Below are positions 1 through 8,231 of a stretch of 28,129 nucleotides of DNA, in pieces. The stretch's first letter is position 1. Each line of letters starts with the position of its first letter. Source of the stretch: JAKSSE01 sp045597645 (GTDB taxonomy: Bacteria; Bacillota; Clostridia; Lachnospirales; Lachnospiraceae); the NCBI GenBank assembly GCA_045597645.1, contig JAZLKM010000034.1, forward strand, positions 1 to 28,129, written 5' to 3'. The translations under genes and the position numbers were made by a program. Below the pieces are notes generated by a model. That model was not told the DNA's origin. It was given only the letters and a program-made list of their open reading frames with translations, and ran no database searches.

Positions 1-1
1 T

Positions 2-202
2 GATCTTGTTATCGATACTCCTACACAGGGACGTGATAAATCTCGTGATGGATTCCTTATTAGACGAACTGCGATAGAGACAGGTGTAAATGTCATTACA
101 GCACTTGATACCGCAAGGGCTCTTGTAAGCAGCTTGGAAAACGCTCAAGATAAGAGTAACTTATCAATTATAAATATCGCTGATATCGCTAAAAGGGGTT
201 GA
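2..202 (+). CDS. carB: Carbamoyl-phosphate synthase large subunit, C-terminal end (partial)
   Basis: This is the last 66 codons of an ORF that enters the window from the left and stops with TGA at 200-202. The translation starts DLVIDTPTQGRD and continues through DGFLIRRTAIETGV and ITALDTARALV. This matches the allosteric (MGS-like) C-terminal domain of CarB, whose family pattern is a TP-x-x-GRD loop, then an IRR-A segment, then a TSLDTA-type helix. CarB makes carbamoyl phosphate from glutamine, bicarbonate and ATP for pyrimidine and arginine synthesis. The short tail after the last helix varies between species. A strong terminator follows at 247-279, so this gene closes its own operon and is unrelated to the polymer genes downstream. 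The identification rests on the C-terminal domain only. Confidence 0.88.
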   Translation, partial: DLVIDTPTQGRDKSRDGFLIRRTAIETGVNVITALDTARALVSSLENAQDKSNLSIINIADIAKRG

Positions 203-246
203 GAGTAGATATTCGTTGAAGTGGCTTTGTGTGAGTAATGTATATT

Positions 247-279
247 GTGGCGGAATGCGTTAGTGCATTCCGCCATTTT
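247..279 (+). terminator. Rho-independent terminator of carB
   Basis: An 11-bp perfect stem (248-258 TGGCGGAATGC with 265-275 GCATTCCGCCA) closes a 6-base loop and is followed by TTTT at 276-279. It ends the carB transcript. The group II intron begins only four bases after the T run, so the hairpin also looks like the recognised target of that intron. Confidence 0.9.
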
Positions 280-282
280 GAT

Positions 283-722
283 GTGCGCCTAGCGGCGCAC
301 GTTTCTAACGGGTTAAAGTCCCGAATCCGCCCGGTAGTGGGAAGGATATAGTCGAAGGCAAGGGTGTCGAGGGTGACCTCGAATCTGAAGGAAGCTGGAT
401 GTGAGGAACATACTAACTCACGGGCAAATCTCTGGTCTGACGGACAGAAATCTCATATGAGGTTATGCATGAGGGTAAGGCTGCATCACAAGCTGAAGCC
501 CAATAACTACATGGAATCATGCATGATAAATGAGGCAGATGGATGGAGAGGAAGAAACGTGTGGTACCTAGGGAGGTCTGTGCGGTACGCTCCGAAAGGA
601 GTAACCATTGCGTAAAGCAATGCTGAACGCACAGAAGTCAGCAGAGGTCATAGTAGCCGAGAGGTGAAGGACCGAATCAGTAGGAGTCTTGAGTATGACC
701 GAGAAAGGAAGAATGACCACAT
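283..722 (+). ncRNA. Group II intron ribozyme, domains I to IV (5' part)
   Basis: This non-coding stretch before the RT ORF begins with GTGCG and a short self-complementary segment (GTGCGCC...GGCGCAC, 283-300). It contains many short helices, for example ACGGGTTAAAGTCCCG around 308-322 and the pair TCGAGGGTGACCTCGA around 367-382. That is expected for the large domain I that binds the exons. A short open frame at 364-615 lies inside this structured RNA and has no sign of being a gene. The exon-binding sequence could not be located with confidence by eye. Confidence 0.78.
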
Positions 723-2117
723 ATGACAGAAAACATTGAAAATAATGGCTGTTCGCAAATAGATAGTGCGGAACATGAAGGGTATGTGAAAGCGTCTAGG
801 TCATTCAATCGGATATGGAAAGAAAGAGACAGTGCACAGCCGAAACTCTTGGAAGCGATACTGCATAAAGATAACTTTAACAGAGCGTATAAGAGAGTTA
901 AGGCAAACAAGGGAGCGCCAGGAATAGATGGTATGACCATTGAAGAGGCTCTTCCGTATCTAAAGGAACATCAACAAGAGTTAACCGACCGCATTTATCG
1001 TGGAAAGTATACCCCGTCTCCAGTGAGACGTGTTGAGATTCCAAAACCAGACGGTGGTGTGCGAAAACTTGGCATACCAACAGTGATAGACCGTACACTT
1101 CAACAGGCAATAACACAACAGTTAGTGCCAATCTATGAACCGCTGTTTGCGGAAGGAAGCTTTGGCTACCGACCAAACAGAAGTGCAAAGGACGCAATAC
1201 TGAAGGTGAAGGAGTATACAGGAAAAGGCTATACATTTGCGGTAGTCCTCGACCTATCAAAGTACTTCGATACCCTCAACCATGAAATCCTAATCAACCT
1301 TCTTCGCAAGAACGTCAAGGATGAACGTGTTGTGCAACTGATAAAGAGATATCTGAAAAGCGGGGTAATGGAAAACGGAGTGGTCATTGACACAGAGGAA
1401 GGCTCGCCACAAGGTGGTAACCTATCGCCATTACTGGCAAACGTCTACCTCGATGAGTTCGACCAAGAGTTCTTAAAGAGAGGTGTTCCATGCGTAAGAT
1501 ATGCAGACGACATCGTGCTTCTTGCAAAGAGCAAGCGAGCATCGGAAAGACTCTTGGAAAGCAGTACGAAATATCTTGAGGAGAAACTGAAACTTACAGT
1601 GAATCGAGAGAAAAGCCGTACTGTCAGCGTGTTCGCAATCCGAAATTTTAAGTTCCTTGGCTTTGCATTGGGAAGGAACGGAAGTGGCATATATGTCCGA
1701 GTTCATCCAAAGTCATGGAAGAAGTTTAAGTCGAAACTGAAAGAGTTATCTTCCCGTAAACGCTGTCAGTCAATCAAACCTAGCCTTGAAGAAATCAAGG
1801 TGTACGCAAGAGGATGGCTTAACTATTATGGAATTGCGAGCATGAAGAGTAACATAGATGAAATCAATGGATGGCTCTACCACAGAATACGTATGTGCAT
1901 ATGGAAACAATGGAAGTTACCGAAAACGAGAAAGAGAAATCTGCTAAAACTTGGAATACCAGAATACTATGCATGTATCACAGCCAACAGTCGCAAGGGC
2001 TATTGGTACGTATCTGGAATGGGAGCGGTGAACCGCGCCCTATCAAAAGAAAGACTGATAAACAGTGGCTTCTACGATTTAGCCACAGCCTATCAGTCTG
2101 TGCATGTCAACTATTGA
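723..2117 (+). CDS. ltrA: Group II intron reverse transcriptase/maturase
   Basis: This 464-residue intron-encoded protein helps its intron RNA splice and copies it into DNA at new sites. RT motifs appear in order: the NKGAPGIDGM segment (about residue 61), VEIPKPDGGVRKLGIPT (RT2), GSFGYRPNRSAKDA (RT3), VVLDLSKYFDTLNHE (RT4), SPQGGNLSPLLANVYLDEFD, and the catalytic VRYADDIVLL with its YADD box. A group II maturase (domain X) region follows around the ARGWLNYYGIAS motif. The C-terminus ends soon after NSGFYDLATAYQSV, and no HNH endonuclease or zinc-binding cysteines are seen, so the protein is the short endonuclease-minus form. The ORF sits inside the intron and is intact. Its stop codon at 2115-2117 lies right before domain V. 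Confidence 0.96.
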   Translation: MTENIENNGCSQIDSAEHEGYVKASRSFNRIWKERDSAQPKLLEAILHKDNFNRAYKRVKANKGAPGIDGMTIEEALPYLKEHQQELTDRIYRGKYTPSPVRRVEIPKPDGGVRKLGIPTVIDRTLQQAITQQLVPIYEPLFAEGSFGYRPNRSAKDAILKVKEYTGKGYTFAVVLDLSKYFDTLNHEILINLLRKNVKDERVVQLIKRYLKSGVMENGVVIDTEEGSPQGGNLSPLLANVYLDEFDQEFLKRGVPCVRYADDIVLLAKSKRASERLLESSTKYLEEKLKLTVNREKSRTVSVFAIRNFKFLGFALGRNGSGIYVRVHPKSWKKFKSKLKELSSRKRCQSIKPSLEEIKVYARGWLNYYGIASMKSNIDEINGWLYHRIRMCIWKQWKLPKTRKRNLLKLGIPEYYACITANSRKGYWYVSGMGAVNRALSKERLINSGFYDLATAYQSVHVNY

Positions 2118-2188
2118 AAGCGCCGTATACCGAACGGTACGTACGGTGTTGTGAGAGGACGGCGGTTAGTCACCGCCTCCTACTCGAT
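2118..2188 (+). ncRNA. Group II intron domains V and VI
   Basis: Bases 2119-2150 fold as the catalytic domain V hairpin. An AGC triad starts the 5' strand (2119-2121), followed by GCCGTATACC, a GAAC loop, and GGTACGTACGGTGTT on the 3' strand with an internal bulge. The GCCGTA...TACGGT core matches the usual group II domain V. Domain VI follows at about 2151-2184 (GGCGGT...ACCGCC helix), and the intron ends with the CTACTCGAT 3' terminus. The branch-point adenosine should lie in the 3' strand of this helix. Confidence 0.85.
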
Positions 2189-2223
2189 TAATCTGTAAGG
2201 TTATAGTAGGAAAGAGGTAAGTA

Positions 2224-3897
2224 ATGGATTGCTTAGATATAGTCACACAAATAAAAAAAGCAGGGAAGCCGGTTGTGATATATGGCACAGGTACGATGGC
2301 GCATGCCTTCTATCATATATTTGACCGCGAGAATATTGAAGTCGCAGGTATAGTGTGGCCGGAACTGAATGAAACTCAAGGGACTATAAAAGGTGCCAAA
2401 TATCTAAAGTGGAGTGAAGTAGAAGCGCGAAAGGATGATTATTTTATTGTGCCGGCGCTTCTTAGATATGAGGAGCGCTCAGGCTTCACATCTCAGTGCC
2501 TAAGAGACGGATTTAAGCATATCTTAGTGATGTCTACATTCATAGAGAAACCCGTAGAGCAGGCTTATACGCACATATGTGGTGAGCTAGATACTATGCC
2601 ACAGTTGCTTGAAAGTTTAAAAAAAGAGAAGAGCGTTGACATATATGGTGATGGCATTTACGCCAACATAATGGGATTCATCTGCGCGGAATATGGGATA
2701 AATATAAAAAGACATATGACATGGGCCCCAGATGCAGCTTGCACAGAGAGATTTAGACGGGTTAATAATGTGCCACTATATGATCTTCAGGAGGTGCAAG
2801 CTGAAGAGGATGAAGCTGTACTTATAGCTGACTCAGATGCTATTAGCCAGAATAACCACATTTATGCCATGGAACAGCATGGCTATAAGAGAATATATTT
2901 CCTGTCTAAAAAGATGCTGGATCAGCTTCCGGAGGAGATGGTAAACGGGGTACTGGGCTATAGTGGAGATATTATAGTGGAGCGTGGTTATAAAAATGTG
3001 GAGAAGCATCACGTGCTTTGTAGATTCTTAAAGGATAATGCAGAGTATAGATTTAGGTTCCCAGATATTTTCGCTGAGGCCATGGTTCCGTATGATGAAC
3101 GACAGGCGCTGCGTACGTTAGTGTTGGATGAATATGTAGGCAGTTTTGGCTACAAAGATTTTCTATCATATGACACAGACGATTTGTCATTAGTAAATAG
3201 AGGCACTTTAAATATTGAAGTGTACATGGCAAAGTTCTACAGGGACTTTGAGATACCGGGGTGTAATCTGCCTGACTGGGTGATACCTATTCAGGGAGGG
3301 GCGGCGCTCACTGATGTTAGGGTAGCCGAGGTTACTGACAATACGGGTGACAACATATCTGAACGTAATCAGGACTATTCAGAAGGCACTTCTATGTACT
3401 GGATGTGGAAGAATACATCAAATCAGGATTATGTTGGACTATTCCACTATAGGCGTCATATGGCACTGGATCAGAAATCATTTGATAAGATTAAGAACTA
3501 TGATGCTGTCATGACTATACCTACAATCGTACCGTTAGGTATTAGGAATTTCTTTACTTACAATTTTGTATTTGAATTTGACTGGGAATATTTCATGACA
3601 TGTATCGAGGAATATGATAGATCATATTATGAGACTGCACTTAAATATGAGAATCAACATGTATATTTTTCGAGCAATGTTATGATTATGAAGAGAGAAG
3701 TGTATGACGAAATGTGTGAATTCTCATTTAGTATCCTTGAGAAATTGAGCGGTTTCTACAGAGATAAGGGACTTGTGAGAAATGACCGCTGGATAGGATT
3801 CTTTTTGGAGAATCTTACATCCATATTCCTTATGCATAACCATGAGCGCTTAAATGTGGCGTTGACGGACATGAAGTTCTATAGGACAGAAGTATAG
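2224..3897 (+). CDS. DUF4422 glycosyltransferase-like protein with two N-terminal Rossmann-like domains
   Basis: The 557-residue protein has three parts. Residues 16-105 begin with VVIYGTGTMA (about 18-26), a nucleotide-binding-like beta strand/glycine loop. Residues 137-230 repeat the pattern with VDIYGDGIYAN. From about 331 (IEVYMAKFYRD) to the end is a DUF4422 domain, recognised by TDNTGDNISERN (371-382), GLFHYRRHM (405-413) and NDRWIGFFLE (520-529). DUF4422 proteins are found in capsule and LPS clusters and are generally treated as glycosyltransferases. The role here would be adding a sugar to the exported polymer; this is inferred. The two N-terminal domains resemble the sugar-binding Rossmann domain of PglD-like proteins, but no ligand can be named. 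A ribosome binding site (AGAGGT, 2213-2218) supports this start. It is the first gene after the intron. Confidence 0.8.
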   Translation: MDCLDIVTQIKKAGKPVVIYGTGTMAHAFYHIFDRENIEVAGIVWPELNETQGTIKGAKYLKWSEVEARKDDYFIVPALLRYEERSGFTSQCLRDGFKHILVMSTFIEKPVEQAYTHICGELDTMPQLLESLKKEKSVDIYGDGIYANIMGFICAEYGINIKRHMTWAPDAACTERFRRVNNVPLYDLQEVQAEEDEAVLIADSDAISQNNHIYAMEQHGYKRIYFLSKKMLDQLPEEMVNGVLGYSGDIIVERGYKNVEKHHVLCRFLKDNAEYRFRFPDIFAEAMVPYDERQALRTLVLDEYVGSFGYKDFLSYDTDDLSLVNRGTLNIEVYMAKFYRDFEIPGCNLPDWVIPIQGGAALTDVRVAEVTDNTGDNISERNQDYSEGTSMYWMWKNTSNQDYVGLFHYRRHMALDQKSFDKIKNYDAVMTIPTIVPLGIRNFFTYNFVFEFDWEYFMTCIEEYDRSYYETALKYENQHVYFSSNVMIMKREVYDEMCEFSFSILEKLSGFYRDKGLVRNDRWIGFFLENLTSIFLMHNHERLNVALTDMKFYRTEV

Positions 3898-3974
3898 TAT
3901 GAATTTGATATTTGCGAAAAAGTGTGATATTTTTTTAGTCGTTGCGTCGAATATAATGAAAAAGAGATGAAGAT

Positions 3975-5315
3975 ATGAAGAAACAAGAGGGCTGGTTTAA
4001 CGCTATAAAAATTCTATTGTTTATATTATTGCTAGGATGTTTAGCTGTCATAGGACTGTATAAATTCCCTAATCGTAATCTGAATTTAAGAGTTCACACA
4101 GAAAATACAGGTGACATTGAAATCTATCTAGATAATGCGACTATTGCCGCAGGCGAGATTTCTACAATTACATTGCAAAACGTTAAGGAAGGAACCGTAA
4201 TTAATGGCATTACTGTATATGGAAAGTCAAAGACGCTAAGGCTTAAGGATATAAAGATAAATACTTTTTGGCAGTATCTGGATAATGCTGGTGATGAAGG
4301 TGCAGTTTATAAGGATAATTCAGTTGCAATTGAAGGTAGCGGAGATATAGAATTATCTGTGAAGCCATATTTTAATAAGGACATGAAGATGATTTCATCT
4401 TCATTTGTGCAGGAAAGGATAATCCTAGCAGGATGGATTACCTGTGTATTCTTACTCATATATATTGTAATTGTTGCGATTAAAGATTGGAAATCACCTG
4501 ATAATTGGAATAACCACAGTCCGTTTTATGAGTTTAAAAAATTCATCAAGGACTTTAAAAAGTACAGGCAATATATGTTCTACGCTGCAAAGACAGACTT
4601 AAGAGCTGAGGTAGCGAATTCTTATCTCAACAGACTGTGGTGGTTGCTTGAACCATTTTTCTCTATGCTCGTATATGTTATTGTCTTTGGCAATATAATG
4701 GGAAAAAGCATAGAAAACTATGCTACATTTGTGTTTAGTGCACTTTTGATGTGGTCACTTTTTAGTAAGACAATTAATTATAGCGTAAAGGTTGTTAGAA
4801 GCCACAGGGATATTGTGAGCAAGGTCTATGTCCCTAAATTTGTTTTACTGATATCGGACATGATACTTAATATGACTAAATTTGGATTTTCTATGATTGT
4901 GCTCATTCCTATGCTGATTATATTTAAAATAAAGGTAGGTTGGGCTGCGTTGATGTCAATACCGGCGCTTCTTATTCTCCTTGTTTTTTCGTTTGGGGTG
5001 GGAATGATATGCCTTCACTATGGTGTTTATATTGATGACTTGGGTTATGCAGTAGGAATACTAACCAATATGCTGATGTTCTTATCAGGAATCTTCTATG
5101 ACTGCACGACTGGATTACCAGAGCCTTTTAGTTACTTAATTCCTACGCTTAATCCTATGGCAATGTGTATTGATACAATGAGACAAGGGTTATTATACAA
5201 TACAGTTGTCAATTTGCCTCAAATTGCAGTATGGTCTGTTGCCTCAATCTTGTTGTGCTTTATTGGTGTACATATAGTTTACAAGAATGAGAACAGCTAC
5301 GTTAAATTGGTATAA
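3975..5315 (+). CDS. ABC-2 polysaccharide/teichoic acid export permease with N-terminal extracytoplasmic extension
   Basis: This is the membrane subunit of an ABC-2 exporter (TagG/Wzm family). The core permease spans about residues 195-446. It has an amphipathic entry helix (KYRQYMFYAAKTDLRAE), then hydrophobic segments including MLVYVIVFGNIM, FSMIVLIPMLIIF, IPALLILLVFSFGVGM, and the motif FLSGIFYDCTTGLPEPFSYLIPTLNPM typical of this family. It differs from TagG (about 270 residues) by an extra N-terminus: a membrane segment at 10-30, a roughly 115-residue extracytoplasmic beta-rich domain, and a second membrane segment at about 149-170. It pairs with the ATPase starting 11 bases downstream. 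It probably flips a lipid-linked polymer to the outer face of the membrane. Start is supported by GAGATGAAG just upstream. Confidence 0.88.
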   Translation: MKKQEGWFNAIKILLFILLLGCLAVIGLYKFPNRNLNLRVHTENTGDIEIYLDNATIAAGEISTITLQNVKEGTVINGITVYGKSKTLRLKDIKINTFWQYLDNAGDEGAVYKDNSVAIEGSGDIELSVKPYFNKDMKMISSSFVQERIILAGWITCVFLLIYIVIVAIKDWKSPDNWNNHSPFYEFKKFIKDFKKYRQYMFYAAKTDLRAEVANSYLNRLWWLLEPFFSMLVYVIVFGNIMGKSIENYATFVFSALLMWSLFSKTINYSVKVVRSHRDIVSKVYVPKFVLLISDMILNMTKFGFSMIVLIPMLIIFKIKVGWAALMSIPALLILLVFSFGVGMICLHYGVYIDDLGYAVGILTNMLMFLSGIFYDCTTGLPEPFSYLIPTLNPMAMCIDTMRQGLLYNTVVNLPQIAVWSVASILLCFIGVHIVYKNENSYVKLV

Positions 5316-5326
5316 GGAGCTTAAAA

Positions 5327-6055
5327 ATGGGTGAGTTGGCACTTGAAGTAAGTCATGTGAGCATTGATTATAAGAATTTGGCGCATCTTTCTATGCATCA
5401 AAGCGTGCTAAAAAATGGAGTAAAGCGAGTTGAATCCATTCGCGCTGTAGATGATGTATCATTTAATGTGGAAAAAGGAAAAATTTTAGGCATTGTGGGT
5501 CGTAATGGTAGCGGTAAGACCACACTACTTAGATCTGTTGCAGGAATTTTTCAACCTGATGAAGGTTATATTGATACAAAGGGCAACCGCGTGTCTCTAA
5601 TGGCTATTGGAATAGGCTTTAATGGTAACAACACCGGCCGAGAGAATATATTGAAATCAGGAATGCTTTTGGGATGTGAGTTGGATTATGTTAAGGAGCA
5701 TATGGATGAGATAATCGAGTTTTCCGAACTGGGGGATTTCATAGACCGGCCAGTTAGAACTTATTCATCAGGAATGTACTCAAAATTATCATTTGCGGTG
5801 ACGGCTATTCTTGACACAGATATTATGCTGGTAGATGAAGTCTTGTCAGTAGGTGACGAGCATTTTCGCAAGAAGTCATTTAAGAAAATGGAAGAACTTA
5901 TGCTCAGCAATCGCACGGTACTTATTGTATCGCATGCAACAAATACTTTGGAACAATTTTGTGACGACGTGTTATGGATAAACGATGGTCATTTTGTTCA
6001 GATGGGGCCGGCTATAGACGTGCTCCGTGATTACGAAAAGAGCATGGAGCTCTAG
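5327..6055 (+). CDS. ABC exporter ATPase, TagH/Wzt type
   Basis: This is the 242-residue ATP-binding subunit partnering the preceding permease. Walker A is GRNGSGKTT (58-66), the signature is YSSGMYSK (146-153), Walker B is IMLVDE (166-171), and the switch histidine is in VSHATN (about 203). The long N-terminal insertion before the first core strand (HLSMHQSVLKNGVKR) and the VLSVGDEHFRKKS segment are characteristic of polysaccharide and teichoic acid export ATPases. It lacks the C-terminal carbohydrate-binding domain of Wzt and the extra C-terminal part of Bacillus TagH, so substrate selection must lie elsewhere, perhaps in the extracytoplasmic part of the permease. RBS AAGGAG is just upstream of ATG. 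Confidence 0.93.
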   Translation: MGELALEVSHVSIDYKNLAHLSMHQSVLKNGVKRVESIRAVDDVSFNVEKGKILGIVGRNGSGKTTLLRSVAGIFQPDEGYIDTKGNRVSLMAIGIGFNGNNTGRENILKSGMLLGCELDYVKEHMDEIIEFSELGDFIDRPVRTYSSGMYSKLSFAVTAILDTDIMLVDEVLSVGDEHFRKKSFKKMEELMLSNRTVLIVSHATNTLEQFCDDVLWINDGHFVQMGPAIDVLRDYEKSMEL

Positions 6056-6078
6056 AGAATAAAAAAGGAATCTGTAAA

Positions 6079-8154
6079 ATGGAAAAAACGCTTCAGTTTA
6101 AACAAATGAACCGTGCCATTATATCGTGGTTTCGATTCGGACTTGGTTGTACGGTACTGTGCGTAGAAGATAATGATGCCCTGTCCAGCATGTTGCTGGA
6201 GCAGGGCTTATCTTGTGTTAGCACGAATATACAGAATGTGGGTACGCTGGATGCTAGTGCGCGTTACGATTATATTATTGCTATAGATAGAATAATAGAG
6301 CGAACCTATAGCAATGTTGAGTTCTGGACGAGCCTATATGGAATGCTTAGTCCGAATGGGATTATGTTTATCGGCGCCGAGAATAGATTTGGACTAAAAT
6401 ATTTTTGTGGCGACAGAGATCCGTATATGAATGATGTATTTCATAGTATAGAAGGCTATAGTGCATGTGCTTCTAGTGAGCTTGAAGCTAGACTGTTGGG
6501 CAGAGGGGAACTTGAGAATCTGCTTAAGTCTGCTGGAATAGCTGAATATGCTTTCTATAGTGTTCTCCCGAATGTTCAGACGACACAGTTGATTTATAGA
6601 GATGGTGTGTTACCGAATGAGAGTCTTGGAAATAGATATTTGCCTAAATATAATTACCCGGATACTGTATTTATGCATGAGGCCAAACTATATGATGGTA
6701 TAGTATCAAATGGTCTTTTCCATGCGATGGCAAATAGTTTTCTGATAGAGTGTAGAAAGGAAACAAAAGCGGGAAAACTAGGTTTTAATTCTATCACTCT
6801 TACAGCAGAGCGAGATGAGGACGAGGCTTTCGCCACGATTATTACTGATGATGAGCATGTGATTAAGAGGGCTCTGAATGAGAAAGGCATCAAACATCTA
6901 GAGACGCTAATTGATAATCACAAGTGGCTTAACGCACATGGAATCAAGACTATAGATGACAGAATGGATGGCAATGACTACGTGATGCCGTTTGTGCATG
7001 CTGAGAGTGCATATAGCTATCTTAGGCGATTAATAATTAGTGATCCAGAAGCTGCTAAAGCTATGATGGACGAAATATATGAGATGATATTGAAGTCATC
7101 AGAACTTTCAGGTGAGAGTGACATGGGTCCGCTTCTAAAGCGAGGATATGTGGATCTCGTACCATGGAACTGCTTTGTTATTGATGGCGAATTTGTATTC
7201 TATGATCAAGAGTTCTATATTGAGGACTGTCCAGCAAAGTGCATTCTCTTTAGATGGATAGAGGATGTGTATGCGGGCAATAAAAACATGGATATTAGCC
7301 TCCCCATCGACTTCTTTTGGGAGAAGTATGGTATGGCTGGAAGATGGTGGGATTATTTCAAGGTTAGCCTTGATTTCTGCGTGGACTTGCGCAATGAGAA
7401 TGAGCTAAGAAGCTTTCTTGATAATCATAGTGGTAATCCGGCTGTAATAAACGACAATAGGGCTGCGCTAAACACCCCTGTGCCGTATAAGAATTTGTTT
7501 GACAATCCATTTCCATTTGATGAGGGTAAAAATATTTACATTTTTGGCATCGATTGGGTGACGGACAAGTATATTGCTTTCTATGGTAGAGATTATAAAT
7601 TTGCTGGTATTTTAACAAACGATGAATCGAGATGGGGAACTACGTACATGGGGTTACCGGTATATGAACCAACACATTTTTTCCCGGAGGATCGAGAGTA
7701 TTTGACAGTTGTAATCGCATGCGAAGACTACGCGCCAGTCTATAAGCAAATGGTTGCGTACAGCTGCTATGATATTAGAGCGTATAGTGTTCATCGAAAC
7801 TATCCGGGCAGGCAGGTTCAGATAGCTAGACCTAGTTTTACTAAGAACCCTAAAAAATACCATGTAGGATATTTTAAGTGCAAAGATGAGGGATGCCTAC
7901 ATGAACAGTTGAAATATGCACATTCTATTTGTGACTATGTAGTAATGGGCATACTTCCTGGAAACGAAGCGCCAGTATTGGATGAATCAATAGCTCCTGA
8001 TGAGATATTCTATATTCCTAAGGGGTGGGAACACTCGTCAGAGGCGTTGCAGAAATTCGGATTTAATGTGGTAATCGGAGAGAATAATCTAGAGCAGTGG
8101 GAACATGATTATATTAGAAATAGCCATTGTGATCAAATAGACTGGCCTAAGTAA
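6079..8154 (+). CDS. Multidomain protein: methyltransferase-like, kinase-like and degenerate cytidylyltransferase-like domains
   Basis: This is a 691-residue protein of unknown overall function. Residues 1-230 look like a class I methyltransferase fold (YDYIIAIDRIIE at 63-74, LYGMLSPNGIMFIGAENRFG at 86-105), though the usual glycine-rich SAM loop is not evident. Residues 255-430 resemble a choline-kinase/aminoglycoside-kinase fold: DLVPWNCF (359-366) and FYDQEF (374-379) sit where HGDxxxxN and the metal-binding D usually occur, with the catalytic His replaced. Residues 484-575 are a Rossmann-like segment (IYIFGIDWVTDKYIAFYG). Residues 593-660 (HVGYFKCKDEGCLHEQLKY, CDYVVMGI) recall TagD-type cytidylyltransferases without the HxGH motif. 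Cytoplasmic. Domain calls were made by eye and are tentative; the context points to polymer decoration. Confidence 0.55.
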   Translation: MEKTLQFKQMNRAIISWFRFGLGCTVLCVEDNDALSSMLLEQGLSCVSTNIQNVGTLDASARYDYIIAIDRIIERTYSNVEFWTSLYGMLSPNGIMFIGAENRFGLKYFCGDRDPYMNDVFHSIEGYSACASSELEARLLGRGELENLLKSAGIAEYAFYSVLPNVQTTQLIYRDGVLPNESLGNRYLPKYNYPDTVFMHEAKLYDGIVSNGLFHAMANSFLIECRKETKAGKLGFNSITLTAERDEDEAFATIITDDEHVIKRALNEKGIKHLETLIDNHKWLNAHGIKTIDDRMDGNDYVMPFVHAESAYSYLRRLIISDPEAAKAMMDEIYEMILKSSELSGESDMGPLLKRGYVDLVPWNCFVIDGEFVFYDQEFYIEDCPAKCILFRWIEDVYAGNKNMDISLPIDFFWEKYGMAGRWWDYFKVSLDFCVDLRNENELRSFLDNHSGNPAVINDNRAALNTPVPYKNLFDNPFPFDEGKNIYIFGIDWVTDKYIAFYGRDYKFAGILTNDESRWGTTYMGLPVYEPTHFFPEDREYLTVVIACEDYAPVYKQMVAYSCYDIRAYSVHRNYPGRQVQIARPSFTKNPKKYHVGYFKCKDEGCLHEQLKYAHSICDYVVMGILPGNEAPVLDESIAPDEIFYIPKGWEHSSEALQKFGFNVVIGENNLEQWEHDYIRNSHCDQIDWPK

Positions 8155-8160
8155 GATTCT

Positions 8161-8188
8161 TTGCAATTATTATTTTTAGTGTTATAAT
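8161..8188 (+). promoter_or_regulatory. Sigma-A-type promoter for the YidC-fusion/phosphocholine operon
   Basis: A TTGCAA -35 box (8161-8166) and a perfect TATAAT -10 box (8183-8188) are 16 bases apart, starting directly after the preceding stop codon. The predicted transcript would begin near 8195 and lead into the gene at 8232. TTTGCA at 8160-8165 and TGCAAA at 8188-8193 form a dyad enclosing the promoter, a possible operator half-site pair. Confidence 0.6.
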
Positions 8189-8231
8189 GCAAAGGTTATA
8201 GATTAAACTTGGTACGACAAAGGAGTAAGAA

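Larger units (their letters stand above)
283..2188 (+). mobile_element. Group II intron, inserted after the carB terminator (class C-type site)
   Basis: The left end is GTGCG at 283-287, the canonical 5' boundary of bacterial group II introns. About 440 bases of ribozyme RNA follow, then a reverse transcriptase/maturase ORF (723-2117), then a domain V/VI-like 3' end closing at CTACTCGAT near 2188. The insertion lies immediately downstream of a terminator hairpin, which is the known preference of class C group II introns. The encoded protein has no HNH endonuclease domain, which also fits. The ends, ORF and domain V all look intact, so the element may still be mobile. The exact 3' boundary is uncertain by a base or two, and class assignment from the RT sequence alone was not possible here. 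Confidence 0.9.

Noticed and set aside
364..615. An 83-codon + strand open frame inside the intron RNA
   Set aside because: It lies in the structured domain I region, has no RBS or family resemblance, and its sequence is explained by ribozyme helices.
3952..3957. TATAAT before the ABC permease gene
   Set aside because: No -35 box at proper spacing, and the predicted start of transcription would fall on the ribosome binding site.
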